NCBI GenBank assembly: GCA_947379755.1
Contig: CANCOC010000031.1
Location: forward strand, 1 to 38,921
Direction of reading: 5' to 3'
Source of the DNA: Alcaligenaceae bacterium
GTDB taxonomy: Bacteria > Pseudomonadota > Gammaproteobacteria > Burkholderiales > Burkholderiaceae_B
Length of the DNA stretch: 38,921 nucleotides
In this document: piece by piece, positions 35,848 through 38,921 of the stretch
How the letters are laid out: each line of letters starts with the position of its first letter
Numbering within the stretch: the stretch's first letter is position 1
Notes under the pieces: generated by a model
The model's database searches: none
What the model was told of the DNA's origin: nothing
Seen by the model: only the letters and a program-made list of their open reading frames with translations
Program-made: the position numbers and the translations under genes

Positions 35848-37368
35848 ATGATTTACGCTAAACCCGGTGCCGCAGGTGCCAAATTCACTTTCAAATCTCA
35901 GTATGAGAATTTTATTGGTGGCAAGTTCGTCGCTCCCGTCAAAGGTCAGTACTTTGACGTGATTACACCTGTGAGTGGTCAAGTATTTTCAAAGGTCGCC
36001 CGGTCGAGTGCCGAAGATGTCGAACTTGCACTGGATGCTGCACATGCAGCCGCTGAAGCCTGGGGCAAGGCCTCAGTTGGTGATCGTTCAAATATCCTAT
36101 TAAAAATTGCCGATCGTCTGGAAGCCAACCTTGAGTTGCTGGCTTATGTTGAAACTGTAGACAACGGTAAACCCATCCGCGAAACACTGAATGCGGATAT
36201 CCCGCTCGCGATTGATCATTTTCGATACTTTGCTGGCGCCATTCGTGCCCAGGAAGGCGGAGTCAGCGAAATTGACGAAAATACGGTTGCTTATCATTTT
36301 CATGAACCACTAGGTGTAGTGGGACAGATTATTCCCTGGAATTTTCCAATTCTGATGGCCGCATGGAAAGTTGCACCTGCTTTGGCTGCAGGCAATTGCA
36401 TTGTTCTTAAGCCCGCAGAATCAACACCAGTCAGTATTCTTGTCCTGGTTGAACTCATTGCCGATTTGTTGCCACCAGGAGTGCTCAATATCGTCAACGG
36501 TTACGGTCGCGAAGCCGGTATGCCGCTGGCCACAAGCAAACGCATTGCAAAGATCGCCTTTACTGGTTCGACCTCGACAGGACGTGTGATCGCGCAGGCT
36601 GCCGCAAACAGCTTGATTCCGGCTACGCTCGAGCTGGGTGGCAAATCTCCCAACATCTTTTTTGCCGATGTTATGGACAAAGATGACAGTTTTCTGGACA
36701 AAGCAATTGAAGGTCTCGTACTGTTTGCGTTTAATCAGGGCGAAGTCTGCACATGTCCTTCACGTGCGCTGATTCAGGAAAGCATCTACGACAAATTCAT
36801 GGAACGCGTGATCAAGCGTGTGGCAGCAATCAAGATGGGTAATCCGCTTGATACAGACACCATGATGGGCGCGCAGGCCTCCAAAGAACAGCTTACCAAA
36901 ATCCTGTCATATCTGGATTTAGGCAAGCAAGAGGGTGCCGAGGTGTTGATTGGCGGCAATCAAGCCAAGTTAACCGGTGAGCTTGAAGGGGGGTACTACA
37001 TTGAACCCACCATGTTCAAGGGGCATAACAAAATGCGAATTTTCCAGGAAGAAATTTTCGGACCCGTGCTTGCTGTGACGACCTTCAAGGACGAAGCCGA
37101 AGCACTTGAAATCGCAAACGATACGCTCTACGGACTGGGCGCTGGCGTCTGGAGCCGCAATGGTAACGTTGCGTATCGAATGGGGCGCGCAATAAAAGCT
37201 GGGCGAGTGTGGACAAACTGCTATCACGCTTATCCAGCACATGCAGCATTCGGTGGTTATAAAGAGTCAGGCATTGGACGTGAAAATCACAAGATGATGT
37301 TGAATCATTATCAACAGACCAAGAATCTGTTGGTGAGCTACAGTGAAAACAAACTCGGCTTCTTTTAA
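35848..37368 (+). CDS. NAD-dependent aldehyde dehydrogenase (ExaC/AcoD/AldB-like)
   Basis: The 506-residue protein oxidises aldehydes to acids with NAD(P). The N-terminal [20 protein letters not shown], the coenzyme-binding FTGSTSTGR, the general base E262 in LELGGKSP, and the nucleophile C301 in GEVCTCPSR are all in place, and the length is typical of the acetaldehyde/short-chain branch known from acetoin and ethanol catabolism (AcoD, ExaC, AldB). Position next to an AcoR-type activator and a DUF779 gene matches that branch. The substrate, probably acetaldehyde or another short aldehyde, is inferred. AGGAG lies ahead of the ATG. Confidence 0.93.
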   Translation: MIYAKPGAAGAKFTFKSQYENFIGGKFVAPVKGQYFDVITPVSGQVFSKVARSSAEDVELALDAAHAAAEAWGKASVGDRSNILLKIADRLEANLELLAYVETVDNGKPIRETLNADIPLAIDHFRYFAGAIRAQEGGVSEIDENTVAYHFHEPLGVVGQIIPWNFPILMAAWKVAPALAAGNCIVLKPAESTPVSILVLVELIADLLPPGVLNIVNGYGREAGMPLATSKRIAKIAFTGSTSTGRVIAQAAANSLIPATLELGGKSPNIFFADVMDKDDSFLDKAIEGLVLFAFNQGEVCTCPSRALIQESIYDKFMERVIKRVAAIKMGNPLDTDTMMGAQASKEQLTKILSYLDLGKQEGAEVLIGGNQAKLTGELEGGYYIEPTMFKGHNKMRIFQEEIFGPVLAVTTFKDEAEALEIANDTLYGLGAGVWSRNGNVAYRMGRAIKAGRVWTNCYHAYPAHAAFGGYKESGIGRENHKMMLNHYQQTKNLLVSYSENKLGFF

Positions 37369-37436
37369 TTCAGCGAGTATTTTTGTGCATTGAACAAGAG
37401 GCACGCGAGTGCCTTTTGTTCCATCTGGAGCAAGAC

Positions 37437-37799
37437 ATGATTGAAAAAGTCATTGCAACACCTGCCGCGCTTGAACTGATTGCGTCCCTGAAACAAAAAC
37501 ACGGGGTTGTGATGTTTCATCAATCTGGTGGCTGCTGCGATAACAGTGCAGCAAATTGCTATCTGCCGGGAGAGATCACCATGGGTGCCGGAGATGTGTA
37601 TCTTGGTGATATCGGAGGCTGCGGTTTTTATATTGGTAAGGCGCAATACGAGTACTGGAAGCATACCCAGCTCATTATTGATGTCATAGAAGGCCATGGC
37701 GGCACATTCTCACTCGAAGGCCCGGAGGGCAAAGCCTTTCATACCCGTTCAAGAGTATTTACGGCTGCAGAAATGGCTGAACTTCAGGCACAAGAATAG
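37437..37799 (+). CDS. DUF779 family protein, partner of aldehyde dehydrogenase
   Basis: From ATG 37437 a 120-residue protein is read; GGAG sits six bases before it. A longer frame from TTG 37383 lacks such a site. The protein is of the DUF779 family (COG3564), small soluble proteins whose genes almost always follow an aldehyde dehydrogenase gene of this type. A cysteine-rich segment HQSGGCCDNSAANC (about residues 22-35) and a later GGCGFYI are conserved-looking and could bind a metal or serve redox or sulphur chemistry. Its biochemical role is not known. It begins 68 bases after the dehydrogenase stop and is expected to share its sigma-54 promoter. Confidence 0.85.
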   Translation: MIEKVIATPAALELIASLKQKHGVVMFHQSGGCCDNSAANCYLPGEITMGAGDVYLGDIGGCGFYIGKAQYEYWKHTQLIIDVIEGHGGTFSLEGPEGKAFHTRSRVFTAAEMAELQAQE

Positions 37800-37891
37800 T
37801 TGTTCGGAATCAGTTGGGGTACATGGCCGCCATATTGTGGATTGGCCCGGTCGTATACTGACGATTAGAAATGCATTGTGGAGATACCCTT

Positions 37892-38921
37892 GTGTCAAAA
37901 CAAGTATCTAAACTGAATAGTCCAGGCCGCTGGGCTAGATGGGTTCCAGGGCTCAAAACTCTGAGAACTTACAAGTCGCGCTGGCTGCTGCATGACATTC
38001 CGGCAGGACTTGTGCTCGCTACGATGCTGATACCGGTCGGTATTGCCTACGCAACCGCCTCGGGACTGCCGGGTATTTATGGTCTCTACGCAACCATAAC
38101 GTCGCTCCTTGTTTACGCAGTCTTTGGTCCGAGCCGCATACTGATTCTTGGTCCAGACTCATCCCTGACCGCAGTGATCCTCGCCGTGACGCTTCCGCTC
38201 GCAGCAGGAGATCCTTCGCGCGCGGTCGCTTTGGCAGCAATGATGGCCGTTATATCTGGGCTGATCTGTCTGACCGTAGGACTGACCCGTCTCGGATTTA
38301 TCACAGAGCTGATTTCCAAGCCGATCCGTTATGGTTATATGAATGGCATTGCGGTTGTCATTCTGATCAGTCAGCTTCCTACTCTTTTTGGCTTTTCTGT
38401 CAGGCACGATGATCCGCTTCATACACTCTATTCAACGCTAGAGGACATCCTGAGTGGAAGCGCCAACTGGATGTCCTTCATGCTTGGCGCTGTCACACTC
38501 GCAATCATCCTGTTGCTCAGAAATTTTAAACATGTGCCTGGCATACTCATTACTGTAGTTTGCGCAACCGTATTATGCGGAATATTTGACTTGTCAACCG
38601 AAGCACAGGTAGATGTTTTAGGGCAATTACCACAGGGGTTGCCAGCATTTACCATTCCCTGGATCACCACGGCAGACTTGATCCCTGTTCTGGTAGGGGG
38701 CTTTGCACTCGCCATGCTCTCTTTTGCCGATACGAGCGTGTTATCTAGAACCTACGCATTGCGGTGTGGCGTGCGAGTCGATCCGAATCAGGAAATGCTT
38801 GCTTTGGGTGCCGCCAATCTGGTTACTGGATTTTTTCAGGGTCTTGCAGTCAGTAGCAGCTCATCGCGTACGCCGGTTGCAGAGGCTGCAGGTGCAAAAA
38901 CGCAACTGACAGGGGTGGTTG
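37892..38921 (+). CDS. SulP-family anion transporter, 3' end missing
   Basis: The frame begins with GTG at 37892, preceded by GGAG nine bases earlier at 37880-37883, and is open to the right edge (343 codons seen). The translation has the SulP/SLC26 signature LHDIPAGLVLATMLIPVGIAYA at about residues 32-55, followed by GLPGIYGLYATI and LGPDSSLTAVI, then several hydrophobic segments. SulP transporters move sulphate, bicarbonate or dicarboxylates. The C-terminal STAS domain would lie outside the window. A TATACT at 37854-37859 may be part of its promoter. The substrate cannot be told. Confidence 0.88.
   Translation, partial: MSKQVSKLNSPGRWARWVPGLKTLRTYKSRWLLHDIPAGLVLATMLIPVGIAYATASGLPGIYGLYATITSLLVYAVFGPSRILILGPDSSLTAVILAVTLPLAAGDPSRAVALAAMMAVISGLICLTVGLTRLGFITELISKPIRYGYMNGIAVVILISQLPTLFGFSVRHDDPLHTLYSTLEDILSGSANWMSFMLGAVTLAIILLLRNFKHVPGILITVVCATVLCGIFDLSTEAQVDVLGQLPQGLPAFTIPWITTADLIPVLVGGFALAMLSFADTSVLSRTYALRCGVRVDPNQEMLALGAANLVTGFFQGLAVSSSSSRTPVAEAAGAKTQLTGVV

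Noticed and set aside
27359..38921. An integrated element using tRNA-Val as attachment site.
   Set aside because: By eye no second copy of the tRNA 3' end and no integrase gene was found within the window, so there is no direct support here.

Overview
The window looks like a chromosomal segment of a betaproteobacterium of the order Burkholderiales, most likely Alcaligenaceae-like. This is inferred from the gene order leuC-leuD-leuB-asd-fimV(LysM)-truA-trpF, a ThrB2-type homoserine kinase followed by a BPSS1780-type membrane protein, and a Bug-family periplasmic binding protein. Base composition appears moderate (near 50% GC by eye) and gene density is high, with many start/stop overlaps. No insertion sequence, prophage, CRISPR array or rRNA operon was seen, and no stretch longer than 300 bases lacks a gene.

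Left part (1-2.9 kb): the 3' end of a double hot-dog thioesterase, a convergent LpxL/HtrB-type acyltransferase, and a PLP-dependent enzyme of the D-threonine aldolase/D-serine dehydratase family. From 2.9 to 12.0 kb lies a compact Tad/Flp-type pilus operon: prepilin, TadG-like and TadE-like proteins, an unrecognised exported protein, CpaB, the CpaC secretin, a CpaF/TadA ATPase fused to an N-terminal FHA domain, TadB, TadC and a small DUF192 protein. Most successive genes overlap by a few bases, often with GTG or TTG starts. No tadZ/cpaE, prepilin peptidase or tadD is present in the window.

Middle part (11.9-27.4 kb) is mainly housekeeping: a BPSS1780-type membrane protein and homoserine kinase, dusA, a CBS-domain protein and a YihY-type membrane protein, DUF2069, selO, aroC, leuCDB, asd, fimV, truA and trpF. 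It ends with a tRNA-Val(GAC) gene that has a near-consensus sigma-70 promoter and a strong hairpin terminator.

Right part (27.5-38.9 kb) is more accessory in character: an unknown 136-residue protein, a 2-oxoglutarate/Fe(II) dioxygenase-like enzyme, a large autotransporter with short tandem repeats, a Bug/TctC-type solute-binding protein, an unannotated 43-residue membrane miniprotein with a strong ribosome-binding site, and an AcoR-type sigma-54 activator. The activator is divergent from an aldehyde dehydrogenase/DUF779 pair. A perfect -24/-12 promoter and upstream inverted repeats lie between them, so the three genes look like one self-contained aldehyde-response module. The window ends inside a SulP-family anion transporter gene.

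The best candidates for new biology are the stripped-down Tad operon with its FHA-ATPase fusion and unknown exported protein, the 43-residue membrane protein, and the dioxygenase with its unknown neighbour.
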